The notes under the pieces were generated by a model. That model did not search any database, had not been told where the DNA came from, and was given only the letters and a program-made list of their open reading frames with translations. From Myxococcota bacterium (GTDB lineage: Bacteria; Myxococcota_A; UBA9160; UBA6930), in the NCBI GenBank assembly GCA_028277885.1, contig JANQFK010000006.1:1-43278 (forward strand): 43,278 bases of DNA, written 5' to 3'. The translations under genes were made by a program, and so were the position numbers. This document shows positions 8,269-17,224 of this stretch, one piece after another (the first letter of the stretch is position 1; every line of letters starts with the position of its first letter).

Positions 8269-11200
8269 GCGCGGCGCGCGGCTACGCGAGCTATCTGCCC
8301 CGGCACCAGGTCGCCCGGCTGGCCGGCGCCGAGGCCCCCGACGAGCTGCCCCAGGAGCCGAGGGTGGACGCCCTCGAGGCCGCGCTGCTGCTGGCGGACC
8401 TGTCGGGCTTCACGCCCCTCACCGAGCGCCACGCCGCGAAGGGGGCGGCCGGCGCCGAGGCGGTCTCCCAGCTGCTGAACCGGTTCTTCGGGCGCACCAG
8501 CGCGCTGGTCCACGCCCACGGCGGCGACGTGCTGCTCTTCGCCGGCGACGCGGTGCTCGCCATGTGGCCCGCCGCGGGCGACCTCGACGCCGCCACCGCG
8601 CTCGCCGCCCAGTGCGCGCTCGCGCTTCAGGACCCCGCGGCGGGCGACCCCGAGCCCGCGGAGATCCGCAAGAAGGTGGCGATCGGCGCCGGCCGGCTCT
8701 CGGTGCTCGAGCTCGGCGGGGTGGGGGAGCGCTGGCAGACGCTCTTCGCGGGCGACGCGATCCAGCAGCTCGACGCGCCCAACCGCCTCGCCCGCCCCGG
8801 CGACGTGGCTCCCTCGCCGGCGGCCTGGCAGCGCCTCCGGGCGGCCTCCCGCGTGGCGGGCGCGTGGTCGAGCGGGACGCGCCTCGCGAGCCTCGCGCAT
8901 CCGGTGCCCGCGCGCGCGCGCGGGCTCCCGGAGGTCTCCCCCGAGCTCGAGGATCGCCTGCGCTCGCACCTGCCGGAGCTGGTGGTCGAACGGGTCGAGG
9001 CGGGCCTCGGCGACTGGCTCGCCGAGTTCCGCAACGTGACGGTGGTGTTCGCCGGCCTCGCCGGGATCGACGTCGAGGATCCCGGCCAGGTGCCGCGGCT
9101 CCAGGAGGCGGTGGTGGCGCTCCAGGACACCATCGGTCGCTACGACGGCACGCTCTACCAGCTGCTGATGGACGAGAAGGGGCTCTGCTGCGTGGCCGCC
9201 TTCGGGCTGCCCGGCCACACCCACGAGGACGACGGGCTGCGGGCCCTCGACGCCGCCCTGGCGCTGCGGACCCGTCTCGGAGACGCGTCCGTGGCCAGCT
9301 CCATCGGCGTCGCCTCGGGCCCCGCCTTCTGCGGCACCTGCGGCGACGAGCGGCGCCGCCAGTACAACATCGTGGGGCCGCCCATCAACCTGGCCAGCCG
9401 GCTCATGCAGGCGGCCCGGGACGACGTCCTGTGCGACGCGGCCACCGCGGACCGCGCCCGCGCGCGCGTCGCACTGGAGGAGCTGCCGAGGATCTCCGTC
9501 AAGGGGCGGGACGAGCCCATCGCCGTGTTCCGCCCCCGGGGCCGCGTCCGGGCGCCCCAGCCGGAACGCCGCCGCTCCCTGCTGGGGCGGGCCGCGGAGC
9601 GCGAGCGCCTCGTCGCCCGGCTGCACGAGGTGCGCGAGGGGCGGGGCGGCGCGGTGGCGGTGGAGGGCGAGCCCGGCATCGGCAAGTCGCACCTGCTCCA
9701 CGAGCTCGCGGCGCGCGCCCGGGAGGAAGACGTGGCGGTGCTCGAGGGAGCGGGCGACGCCATCGAGACGCGCACGCCCTACTACCCCTGGCGCGAGGTC
9801 CTGGGCGCCGCCCTCGGCGGGGGCTCCCGGAGCGACGCCGAGGCGCTCCAGCGCGAGATCCTCGCGCGCCTCGGGCTCGACGAGCGGATGCTCGCCTGGG
9901 CGCCGGTGCTGAACGACGTGGTCCCGCTCCCGCTGCCCGAGAACGAGATCACCAAGCAGATGGAGGGCGTGGCCCGGGCCCAGGCCGTCCAGGACCTGAT
10001 GGTGCACCTGCTCGGCCAGTGCGCGGCGCACCCGACGCTCCTGATCCTCGAGGACGCCCACTGGTTCGACTCGAGCTCCCTCGCCCTGGCGCTGCGCCTG
10101 GTGCGTTCGGTGCCGAGGCTCCTCGTCGTCGTGGGCACGCGCCCCGTCGGAGCCCACTCGCCACCCGGCCTGGGCGAGCTCGTGGGGGCCGCGGGCGTGG
10201 ACCGGCTCGGGCTCCAGGGGCTCGCGCCCGAGGCCATCCCGGAGCTGGTAGGCCGGCGCATCGGGGCGGACACCCTGGCGGAGCCCGTGACGCGTCTCAT
10301 CCTCGAGCGCGCCGAGGGCAACCCGCTGCACAGCGAGGAGCTCGCCCTCGCGCTGCGCGACGCCGGGCTGCTCGTGGTGGAGGAGGGCGTGTGCCGCCTC
10401 GCGCGGGAGGCGGCGTCGCGAGCCGCCGCGATCCCCACCACGCTCCAGGCCGCCATCACGAGCCGCATCGACCGGCTCGACTCGGGGGAGCAGCTGCTGC
10501 TGAAGGCCGCCAGCGTGATCGGCCGTGTCTTCGTCGCCTCGATGTTGCGGGAGGTGCATCCGGTCCGCTCGCGCGGCGACGCCGTCGCGGCGCAGCTCGC
10601 CAACCTCGAAGCCCAGGACATCATCCGCCTGGACCGTGCCGACCGCGACCCGGTCTACCGCTTCAAGCACGTGATCACCCGCGACGTGACCTACCAGCTC
10701 ATGCTCGACTCCCAGCGCAGGCCGCTGCACCGGCGCGTCGCCGAGCGGCTCGAGGACCGCCACCGGGACGACCTGGCGCCGCACTTCCCGCTGCTCGCGC
10801 ACCACTGGGAGGAGGCGGGCGACGTCCCCCACGCCGTCGACTACCTGGAGCGCGCCGGGGAGCAGGCGCTCGCCCGCTTCTCGAACCGGGAGGCCCATGC
10901 CCACGTCGCGCACGCGGTGGAGCTGTGCGAGCGCGAGGCGCTGTCCGTGGAGGCGGAGCGCCGGGCCCGCTGGGAGCACGTGCAGGCCGAGGCCCTCACC
11001 AAGCGCGGCGAGTACGACCCCGCCGGGCCCCACCTGCTCCGCGCCCTCACGCTGCGCGGGATGGCGGCGCCGGTCTCGCCCCCCGGCCTGGTGGCGAGCC
11101 TCGCGGGCCAGGTCGCACGCCAGCTCGTGCACCGCCTGGTCGGGCCGCGCGAGCCCCGCAGCGAGGCCGAGCGCGCCGCGCGGCTGTTCGAGTCCCAGAT

Positions 11201-12305
11201 CCACGTGCGCTGGGCCGAGACCGGCTACGTCACCAACGACGCGCTGCGCTCGATCCACTCCTCGTTCCGCTCGCTGAACGCCGCCGAGCTCGCCTGCTCC
11301 ACGAGCGAGCGGGTGAACGGCTACGGCGCCCTGGCCGTGGTGCTCGGCCTGGCGGGGCTGAACGCCGCCTCCCACTGGTACGGCCAGAAGGCCATCGCCC
11401 TGGCGGCGGGGGAGGGAAGCCTGGTGGACCTCGCCTTCGCGCGGCTGCTCTCCTCCCTCCACGAGATCCGCGTCGGCAACTGGTCGTTCGTGGACGAGGC
11501 CTGTAGCGAGGCGTGCGTCACCTACGAGCGCCTCGGCGACCGGCGGCGCTGGGAGACCTGCGCGTCGATCCGCTGCAACATGCTGCTCGGCACCGGCGCC
11601 TTCGCCGAGGCGGACCATCGCCTGGACGCCGTCTGGGAGTCCGCCCGGGACGACGTGAGCGGGCGCATCTGGGCGCGCGCCGGGCAGCTCACCGCACGTC
11701 TGCCGCGCCTCGAGCCCGCCGCGGAGGTGCTGGAGGAGCTCGACGAGCTGAGCGCCCAGGCGGCGAGCGGCGCCGACGGGATCCTGGGCCGGGGCATGCT
11801 GGCCCTGGCGTGGCTGCGGCGCGGCGAGCCCGCCCGCGCCCTCGAGCAGGCCGACGCCACCCTGGCCATCGCGCTGCGCAGCCGTCCCACGGTCTACTAC
11901 GACACCTGGCCGCTGAGCGGCGCCGCGGAGGTGTATCTCGCCCGGCTGGAGGCGGGCGCCCCGGCGCGCGACGACCTCCTCGCCCGGGCCCGGCGCCTGT
12001 GCGGCGTGATGCGGGGCTTCGCGTTCATGAACCCCATGGCGCGGCCGCGCCTCGCGCTCGCCGAGGGCCGGCTGGCCTGGGTCCAGCGCCGTCCCGAGCG
12101 CGCCCGCAGGCACTGGCGGCGTGCCCTCGCGAGCGCCGAGCGGCTCGGCATGCCCCACGAGCGCGGGCTCGCCCACCTCGAGCTCGGCCGCCACCTGCCG
12201 CAGGGGGCGCCGGCCCGGAGCGACCACCTCGGGGCGGCCCTCACGGTCTTCGCGGAGCTCGGCGCCGAGCGCGACCGCGACCGCGTCCGCACGCACCTCG
12301 ACTGA
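8265..12305 (+). CDS. Soluble-adenylyl-cyclase-like protein: tandem class III cyclase domains, AAA/NACHT-like ATPase, TPR tail
   Basis: 1346 residues, GTG start overlapping the previous stop (GTGA). Cyclase domain 1 (about 36-215) has LLLADLSGFTPLTE with metal Asp45 and DVLLFAGDAVLAMW with metal Asp95. Cyclase domain 2 (about 257-425) has NVTVVFAGLAG, MDEKGLCCVAAFGLPG, SIGVASGPAFCGTCGD and YNIVGPPINLASRLM. A P-loop ATPase follows (GEPGIGKS, about 468-475; Walker B LLILEDAHWFD near 592-602), then a long helical TPR-like region to the end. This order is the one of mammalian soluble adenylyl cyclase (ADCY10) and bacterial relatives, which make cAMP from ATP. In domain 1 the position matching the bicarbonate-binding Lys95 of human sAC, by alignment from memory, is Leu91. 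The two metal Asps are kept, so activity is likely but bicarbonate control is doubtful. Confidence 0.88.
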   Translation: MSAARGYASYLPRHQVARLAGAEAPDELPQEPRVDALEAALLLADLSGFTPLTERHAAKGAAGAEAVSQLLNRFFGRTSALVHAHGGDVLLFAGDAVLAMWPAAGDLDAATALAAQCALALQDPAAGDPEPAEIRKKVAIGAGRLSVLELGGVGERWQTLFAGDAIQQLDAPNRLARPGDVAPSPAAWQRLRAASRVAGAWSSGTRLASLAHPVPARARGLPEVSPELEDRLRSHLPELVVERVEAGLGDWLAEFRNVTVVFAGLAGIDVEDPGQVPRLQEAVVALQDTIGRYDGTLYQLLMDEKGLCCVAAFGLPGHTHEDDGLRALDAALALRTRLGDASVASSIGVASGPAFCGTCGDERRRQYNIVGPPINLASRLMQAARDDVLCDAATADRARARVALEELPRISVKGRDEPIAVFRPRGRVRAPQPERRRSLLGRAAERERLVARLHEVREGRGGAVAVEGEPGIGKSHLLHELAARAREEDVAVLEGAGDAIETRTPYYPWREVLGAALGGGSRSDAEALQREILARLGLDERMLAWAPVLNDVVPLPLPENEITKQMEGVARAQAVQDLMVHLLGQCAAHPTLLILEDAHWFDSSSLALALRLVRSVPRLLVVVGTRPVGAHSPPGLGELVGAAGVDRLGLQGLAPEAIPELVGRRIGADTLAEPVTRLILERAEGNPLHSEELALALRDAGLLVVEEGVCRLAREAASRAAAIPTTLQAAITSRIDRLDSGEQLLLKAASVIGRVFVASMLREVHPVRSRGDAVAAQLANLEAQDIIRLDRADRDPVYRFKHVITRDVTYQLMLDSQRRPLHRRVAERLEDRHRDDLAPHFPLLAHHWEEAGDVPHAVDYLERAGEQALARFSNREAHAHVAHAVELCEREALSVEAERRARWEHVQAEALTKRGEYDPAGPHLLRALTLRGMAAPVSPPGLVASLAGQVARQLVHRLVGPREPRSEAERAARLFESQIHVRWAETGYVTNDALRSIHSSFRSLNAAELACSTSERVNGYGALAVVLGLAGLNAASHWYGQKAIALAAGEGSLVDLAFARLLSSLHEIRVGNWSFVDEACSEACVTYERLGDRRRWETCASIRCNMLLGTGAFAEADHRLDAVWESARDDVSGRIWARAGQLTARLPRLEPAAEVLEELDELSAQAASGADGILGRGMLALAWLRRGEPARALEQADATLAIALRSRPTVYYDTWPLSGAAEVYLARLEAGAPARDDLLARARRLCGVMRGFAFMNPMARPRLALAEGRLAWVQRRPERARRHWRRALASAERLGMPHERGLAHLELGRHLPQGAPARSDHLGAALTVFAELGAERDRDRVRTHLD

Positions 12306-12323
12306 ACCCGAAAGGAGCAGAGC

Positions 12324-13295
12324 ATGGCTGGCTACCCCCCCTACGTCGACCGCTACGGCCACGGCGAGGTCACGATGCTGCCGCCGGGCAACATCATCAA
12401 GGCGAAGATCTACGCCTTCGTGATCGAGGCGGACTCCGCGAAGCTCCAGAAGCTCGTCGACTCCCAGCTCAACGCCCCGGCGAAGGGCGCCATCGACTAC
12501 CGCGTGATCGGGGGCCGCACCGTCGCCACCTACCTCGACGCCGAGCGCCTCACCTCGGTGCCCCAGAAGGTCGGCTGGGTGCCGGACCAGGAGTTCGCGC
12601 TCTGGATCGCGCTGGCCGCGGTGGAGAGCGGCAAGGTCGACCGGCTGGTCTTCTACAACCCCTACCTCGTGGTCGACACCTCCATCGCCATGGCGACGGG
12701 CCGGGAGGTCTGGGGGTTCCGCAAGGACGTGGGGCGGCTCTGGGTCCCGAGCCGCAAGGAGGACGACGCCCGCTTCATCGCCTCGTCGACGCTGTTCAAG
12801 ACCCTCGACTGGAACACCGAGGGCGAGGTGCAGCCGCTGCTCACGGTCCACCGGGACGCGAAGCTCGGCAAGTCCCTCACCCAGGAGTGGACCGGCATCG
12901 AGCACGCCTTCCGGGGCATCCTGGCCCTCCTGCACGACGGCGGAAGCCACGCGACGGTCTTCACCCGGGAGGACGAGGAGCGCCTGATGGTCGACGCCAG
13001 CGAGCACCTGCTGGCCCACGAGGTGCCCATGGCGAACCTGAAGCAGTTCCGCGACGCCGCGGACCCGACCCGCGCCTGCTACCAGGCCCTGATCGAGGGC
13101 CCCGCCACCATCCACAAGCTGCGCGGCGGAGGGCCGCTGCTGGGCGGCTGGAAGGCCCGGGTCACGCCGTGCGAGAGCCATCCCCTGGTCGAGGACCTGG
13201 GCCTCGCCGGCACCGAGGTGCCCGTCGAGATCGGCCTCTGGATCGACGTCGACTTCACCGCCGACCTCGGTCGGGAGGTCTGGAAGGCGACCTGA
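12324..13295 (+). CDS. Acetoacetate decarboxylase family protein
   Basis: 323 residues with a strong ribosome site (AAAGGAG) 18 bases after the cyclase gene, so probably in the same operon. GREVWGFRKDVGRLW (127-140) corresponds to the catalytic segment of acetoacetate decarboxylase, with Lys134 at the Schiff-base position; the neighbouring residue, a second Lys in the clostridial enzyme, is Asp135. FYNPYLVVDT and the C-terminal ARVTPCESHPL region fit the same fold. Length is somewhat greater than the classical enzyme (about 245 residues). Many members of this family are not acetoacetate decarboxylases but act on other beta-keto or imine-forming substrates. Given the flanking flavoproteins, a step in a lipid or isoprenoid-type pathway is possible. 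Stop codon lies 6 bases from the end of a convergent gene. Confidence 0.82.
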   Translation: MAGYPPYVDRYGHGEVTMLPPGNIIKAKIYAFVIEADSAKLQKLVDSQLNAPAKGAIDYRVIGGRTVATYLDAERLTSVPQKVGWVPDQEFALWIALAAVESGKVDRLVFYNPYLVVDTSIAMATGREVWGFRKDVGRLWVPSRKEDDARFIASSTLFKTLDWNTEGEVQPLLTVHRDAKLGKSLTQEWTGIEHAFRGILALLHDGGSHATVFTREDEERLMVDASEHLLAHEVPMANLKQFRDAADPTRACYQALIEGPATIHKLRGGGPLLGGWKARVTPCESHPLVEDLGLAGTEVPVEIGLWIDVDFTADLGREVWKAT

Positions 13296-13301
13296 GCCGG
13301 C

Positions 13302-15422
13302 TCAGGGGTCGTCGTAGCCGGCGAGGGTGCGCGGGTGGCCGCACAGGGCGCGTGCCGCCAGGAGCCCGCCGTCCACCGCGGCCTCCACGAAGCCGCCGTT
13401 GAAGCGCGTCTTCGTCCAGTCGCCGGCCAGCACCAGGTTGTCGAAGCCCGAGTCCCCCGGCTCGAGCCGGCTCTTCGTGGTGCCCGGCAGCGTCAGCACG
13501 TAGCGCTCCGAGGGGTCGATGTTGGCGCGCCAGTACTGGAAGTCGTAGCGCTTCTCTCCCTCGCGCTCCTGGAAGTCCACCAGCCGGTTCCAGTCGAGGC
13601 CCGGCGAGCCGGGCTCCGCCGCTTCGGGCCACAGCGGGCGGACGTTGCGGCGCAGCCACTCGATGCCGAGGCGATGCACGCGCTCGGACTGCTTGCGGGG
13701 GAAGTCCGGGTCCGCGCCCGGCCCCGACGTGGGCGGCAGCGGCCCCTCCTGGGGAAGCACGCCGCACAGGTACTGGAGGCTGCGCGGGAAGCCGGCGACG
13801 GGCCACGCCTCCATGGGGAGCAGGTGCGACATCTCCCCCCAGGACGCGTAGGGGGGCTCGTAGACGCACATCACCGTGGTTCCGGCCTTCCAGCCGAGCG
13901 CCTCGGTGCGCGGCTTCATCCAGAGCTGGGTCGAGAGGGTCTGCACGGTGTTCGAGTCGTCCAGCATCTCGGCGAAGCGCGGGTTCGCGTGCATCAGCTC
14001 GCCGCACAGCTCGCGGAGCGCGCCCACGGAGATGCCGAGGACCACGTCGTCGAAGTCGCGGCCGCGCTCGAGGGTGCGCTCCTCCACCTGCTCGTTGCAC
14101 CAGGCCGACTCGAAGTCCACGCCCTCGCGCCGCAGGCGCTCGCCGTCCTCGAGCTGCTCCCAGCGCGGCTCCGAGGGCCAGCAGGGCAGGCCCTCCACGG
14201 GCACCAGCGGCGCGTACTCGGCGGCGGGGTCGCCGCCTTCGAGCCAGGCCTGCCGGGCGACCCGGACGCCCTCCACGTTCTTGCCGTCGCCGCTCACCGA
14301 GAGGCCCTTCACGCGGTGGAAGAACTCGAAGCGGACGCCGCGGGCGCGCAGCACCTCGTAGAGCGGCATGAAGATCGTGTCCCCCATGCCGGCGCACATC
14401 TTGAACAGGAAGGAGTCCTTGTAGCCCAGGCCCATGTGCAGGATCGACTTGAGGGCGGCTCCCGCCGCCACCCGGGCGTGCCGCTCGTCGTGCACGCCGT
14501 CCCGGTAGGCGAAGGCCAGGTCGTAGAACGCCCGGACCGGCGGCGACCAGGCGGTGCGCTCGCTCGCGCCGTGCCGCATCAGCCACTCCTTGAAGTCGTA
14601 GCGGTCGATGCGCTCGTAGCCCCGCTCGCCGTAGGGCAGGACCTCCGTCGCGAACCCCCGCGCCACCGCGATCCCGATCTCGATCATCAGCAGCAGGCGA
14701 CGGGTCCCGTCGTTCAGCTCGACGCGCCGCTCGATGTCGTCGAAGAACGAGTCCGCGAAGCGCTCGATCCCCGACAGGATGCCCAGGTGGTGGTCGGGCT
14801 TGCGGTCCACGAGGGCGAGAGGCAGCCGGCGCACCTCGTCGAGCACGCCGAGCAGGCTGGGCGGCCGCCGGATGAAGCGCAGCACGCCCCCCACGAGCCG
14901 GGAGAAGATCCCGGTGCGGACGCGGTGGCGGAGCAGCTCGGCGACCTGGCGCTCCACCCACTCGAGCAGCCGCTCGAAGAGCTCGGCGTGGAAGGGATCG
15001 CGCCCCGCGACGCCCGGCTCCCCGGGCAGCGGCGGGAACTCGATGCTCCAGAACTTCCAGTCCGGTCCGCCGCTCTCGCCCGGCGGCTCCGCGATGGTGA
15101 TGCGGGACTGGGGCTCGAAGGCGTCCTCGAAGCCCTGGAAGGGGCAGTCCGGCGGAGGCTGCCACTCGGCGTAGCACTCGCGCATGACGCGGAAGGCGTT
15201 CTCGTAGAAGCCGAGCCATTCGTGGAGCCCGTGCTCCTCGATGCGCCGGGCCTTCGCGGCGTTGCGCCCGCTCGCCCCCTTGCCGCCCAGCCGCCAGCCC
15301 TGCTGGTAGACGGTCACCCGGTACCGGCTCCGCAGCTCGGGCGTCGACGTCAGCGCGAAGGCCGCCGCCATGGCGCCGCAGCCGCCGCCGAGGACGGCGA
15401 CGCGTCGGGGGCTGTCCGTCAT
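13302..15422 (-). CDS. Large FAD-dependent oxidoreductase, paralogue of the one at 5061-7181
   Basis: 706 residues from an ATG at 15420-15422 that has AGGAG about 9 bases upstream. VAVLGGGCGAMAAAFAL is the FAD motif, followed by YQQGWRLGGKGASGRNA and RIEEHGLHEWLGFYENAF, which match the paralogue (YQMGWRLGGKCATGRN, RIEEHGIHLLFGFYENAF) closely. Other shared blocks are GMGDTIFMPLYEVLRARGV and FEFFHRVK in the middle and NLVLAGDWTKTRFNGGFVEAAVDG at the end, quoted in part here. The gene is convergent with the decarboxylase gene. Same length, shared insertions and location on either side of the cyclase and decarboxylase suggest an old duplication and a shared pathway. Substrate unknown. Confidence 0.88.
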   Translation of the reverse strand: MTDSPRRVAVLGGGCGAMAAAFALTSTPELRSRYRVTVYQQGWRLGGKGASGRNAAKARRIEEHGLHEWLGFYENAFRVMRECYAEWQPPPDCPFQGFEDAFEPQSRITIAEPPGESGGPDWKFWSIEFPPLPGEPGVAGRDPFHAELFERLLEWVERQVAELLRHRVRTGIFSRLVGGVLRFIRRPPSLLGVLDEVRRLPLALVDRKPDHHLGILSGIERFADSFFDDIERRVELNDGTRRLLLMIEIGIAVARGFATEVLPYGERGYERIDRYDFKEWLMRHGASERTAWSPPVRAFYDLAFAYRDGVHDERHARVAAGAALKSILHMGLGYKDSFLFKMCAGMGDTIFMPLYEVLRARGVRFEFFHRVKGLSVSGDGKNVEGVRVARQAWLEGGDPAAEYAPLVPVEGLPCWPSEPRWEQLEDGERLRREGVDFESAWCNEQVEERTLERGRDFDDVVLGISVGALRELCGELMHANPRFAEMLDDSNTVQTLSTQLWMKPRTEALGWKAGTTVMCVYEPPYASWGEMSHLLPMEAWPVAGFPRSLQYLCGVLPQEGPLPPTSGPGADPDFPRKQSERVHRLGIEWLRRNVRPLWPEAAEPGSPGLDWNRLVDFQEREGEKRYDFQYWRANIDPSERYVLTLPGTTKSRLEPGDSGFDNLVLAGDWTKTRFNGGFVEAAVDGGLLAARALCGHPRTLAGYDDP

Positions 15423-15618
15423 CGTCGGGCTCCTGCCTCCCCCAAGGAAGGTCCATGGTCTCGCGGACGGACCTCGGGAGTCAAGCCGGTCGCGCTCCAC
15501 GCCTTCACGAAGACTCGCCGGGCAGGTCCGAGTCGTCGACGTCGACGAGGACGACGAGGACAGCGACGTCTGGGCGCCCCCCGGGCGGCCCACCGACCCG
15601 CTGCAGTATGCTCCGCCC

Positions 15619-16062
15619 GTGCTGCGCATCGGGATCGCCGTCGTCGTGGTCGTCGCGTGCCTGCCCGTGGCGGTCTGGCTCTATTTCGGGCAGATCGCCA
15701 ACCCGCGGATCACCCGGGAGCTCGAGACCGACCCCGACGGCGAGCGCGCCCGCAAGGTGATGCTCGTCTCCCTGCCGAGCGGCCGGCGGCTGCCGGTGAA
15801 CTACCTGCGCAAGGGAGGGATGGTCTACGCGGGCGCCGACGGGCGCTGGTGGAAGGAGCTCGTCGGCGAGGGGTTCGACGTGGAGGTGCTGATCCGCGGC
15901 GAGCGGCTGCCGGGGCGCGCCCGGGCCGTGCTCGACGACCCCGCCTACACCGCGCGCATCTTCCAGGAGCTGCGGCCGAACGCGATCGAGGGCTTCGGCA
16001 CGCTGGTCGAGATCCGGCTCGCCGGGGGGCCGGCAGGAGCCGAAGGGGAGGGAGCACCGTGA
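15619..16062 (+). CDS. Membrane-anchored deazaflavin-dependent nitroreductase-like protein (DUF385 type)
   Basis: 147 residues. A single N-terminal hydrophobic segment (about 2-25, RIGIAVVVVVACLPVAVWL) should anchor it. The rest (PSGRRLPVNYLRKGGMVYAG, WWKELVGEGFDVEVLIRG, RARAVLDDPAYTARIF) resembles the small split-barrel family of F420H2-dependent nitroreductases/quinone reductases. In that family the cofactor is F420, but flavin- or haem-binding relatives exist, so the cofactor is open. GTG at 15619 is the start that keeps the whole hydrophobic segment; an earlier in-frame opening would add low-complexity sequence. Stop codon overlaps the aldo/keto reductase start (GTGA), so the two are coupled. 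Confidence 0.7.
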   Translation: MLRIGIAVVVVVACLPVAVWLYFGQIANPRITRELETDPDGERARKVMLVSLPSGRRLPVNYLRKGGMVYAGADGRWWKELVGEGFDVEVLIRGERLPGRARAVLDDPAYTARIFQELRPNAIEGFGTLVEIRLAGGPAGAEGEGAP

Positions 16063-17054
16063 AGTACCGGCTGATGGGCAGCAGCGGCCTGCGCGTCTCC
16101 GAGCTCGCGCTCGGGGCCATGACCTTCGGCACCAAGGACTGGGGCGTCGACGAGGCCGAGAGCCGCCGGGTCTACGAGGGCTTCCGCGAGGCCGGCGGCA
16201 ACTTCGTCGACACCGCCAACGTCTACGGCCTGGGCCGCAGCGAGAGCTTCCTGGGCGGCTTCCTGAAGGGCGACCGCGAGCGCGTCGTGCTCGCCACCAA
16301 GTACACCGCGCCCATGTGGGGCCGGGACGTGAACGCCGTGGGGAACAGCCGCAAGAACATGGTGGAGTCGCTGAACGCGAGCCTCGAGCGCCTCGGAACG
16401 GACTACGTCGACCTCTACTGGGTGCACGCGCGCGACTTCCACACCCCCATCGACGAGGTGATGCGCGGCCTCGACGACCTCGTGCGCCAGGGCAAGGTGC
16501 TCTACGTGGGCGTCTCGGACACGCCGGCCTGGGAGGTCTCCCGGGCCAACACCCTGGCCGAGCTGCGCGGCTGGTCGCGCTTCGTGGGCCTCCAGATCCG
16601 CTACAGCCTGCTCGACCGCGCCGCGGAGCGCGACCTGCTGCCCATGGCGAAGGCCCTCGACCTGACCGTCACGCCCTGGGACACCCTCGGCTCCGGCATC
16701 CTGACGGGCAAGTACAACCGGGACGCCTCGGCCAAGGGGCGCGCCGCGCTGCGCGGCACGGTCTCCGAGCGCGATCTCGGCATCGCGGCGGAGGTGGTGA
16801 AGGTGGCGTCGGAGCTCGGCCGCACTCCCGCCCAGGTGGCGCTGGCCTGGGTGCTCGGCGGCCCGGGCGTGATCGTCCCCCTGGTGGGCGCGCGCACCCG
16901 CGAGCAGCTCGACGACAACCTCGGCTGCCTCGAGGTCGCGCTCTCCGAGGAGCAGCGGGCGCGCCTCGACGAGGCCAGCCGCATCGAGCTCGGCTTCCCC
17001 CACGACTTCCTCGCCGAGCGCATGCCGCGCAACGTGGACGACCACCGCGCCTGA
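16059..17054 (+). CDS. Aldo/keto reductase
   Basis: 331 residues, GTG start with AAGGGGAGGGAG upstream and a 4-base overlap with the preceding gene. The catalytic tetrad of the family is complete: Asp51 and Tyr56 (DTANVYG), Lys81 (ATKYTAP) and His123 (YWVHARD). GVSDTPAWEVSRA and the C-terminal NADPH-binding block PLVGARTREQLDDNLG are also typical. It belongs to the YajO/PhdF-like group of NADPH-dependent reductases that act on aldehydes, ketones or sugars; the physiological substrate cannot be told. A strong hairpin follows the gene. Confidence 0.92.
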   Translation: MKYRLMGSSGLRVSELALGAMTFGTKDWGVDEAESRRVYEGFREAGGNFVDTANVYGLGRSESFLGGFLKGDRERVVLATKYTAPMWGRDVNAVGNSRKNMVESLNASLERLGTDYVDLYWVHARDFHTPIDEVMRGLDDLVRQGKVLYVGVSDTPAWEVSRANTLAELRGWSRFVGLQIRYSLLDRAAERDLLPMAKALDLTVTPWDTLGSGILTGKYNRDASAKGRAALRGTVSERDLGIAAEVVKVASELGRTPAQVALAWVLGGPGVIVPLVGARTREQLDDNLGCLEVALSEEQRARLDEASRIELGFPHDFLAERMPRNVDDHRA

Positions 17055-17063
17055 GGGCGCGAC

Positions 17064-17096
17064 GGCGTCCGACCCGGCACCCCCGGGTCGGACGCC
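17064..17096. terminator. Strong bidirectional hairpin between convergent genes
   Basis: A perfect 14-bp inverted repeat (left arm 17064-17077 beginning GGCGTCCGACC, right arm 17083-17096) with a 5-base loop. It lies just after the aldo/keto reductase stop and before the end of the convergent thioesterase gene. There is no T-tract on either side, as is common in very GC-rich genomes. Confidence 0.7.
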
Positions 17097-17224
17097 CAGG
17101 GCGTCACGCCCGGCGCGCGGCCCGGGATGCCGAGGCTCGTCCCCAGGTTCTCGGTGGAGAGCAGGCGCGGGTCGCGCGTCTCGAGGCGCGGGCTCCGGCC
17201 AGCGATCCCCACCCAGGGGGCGTC

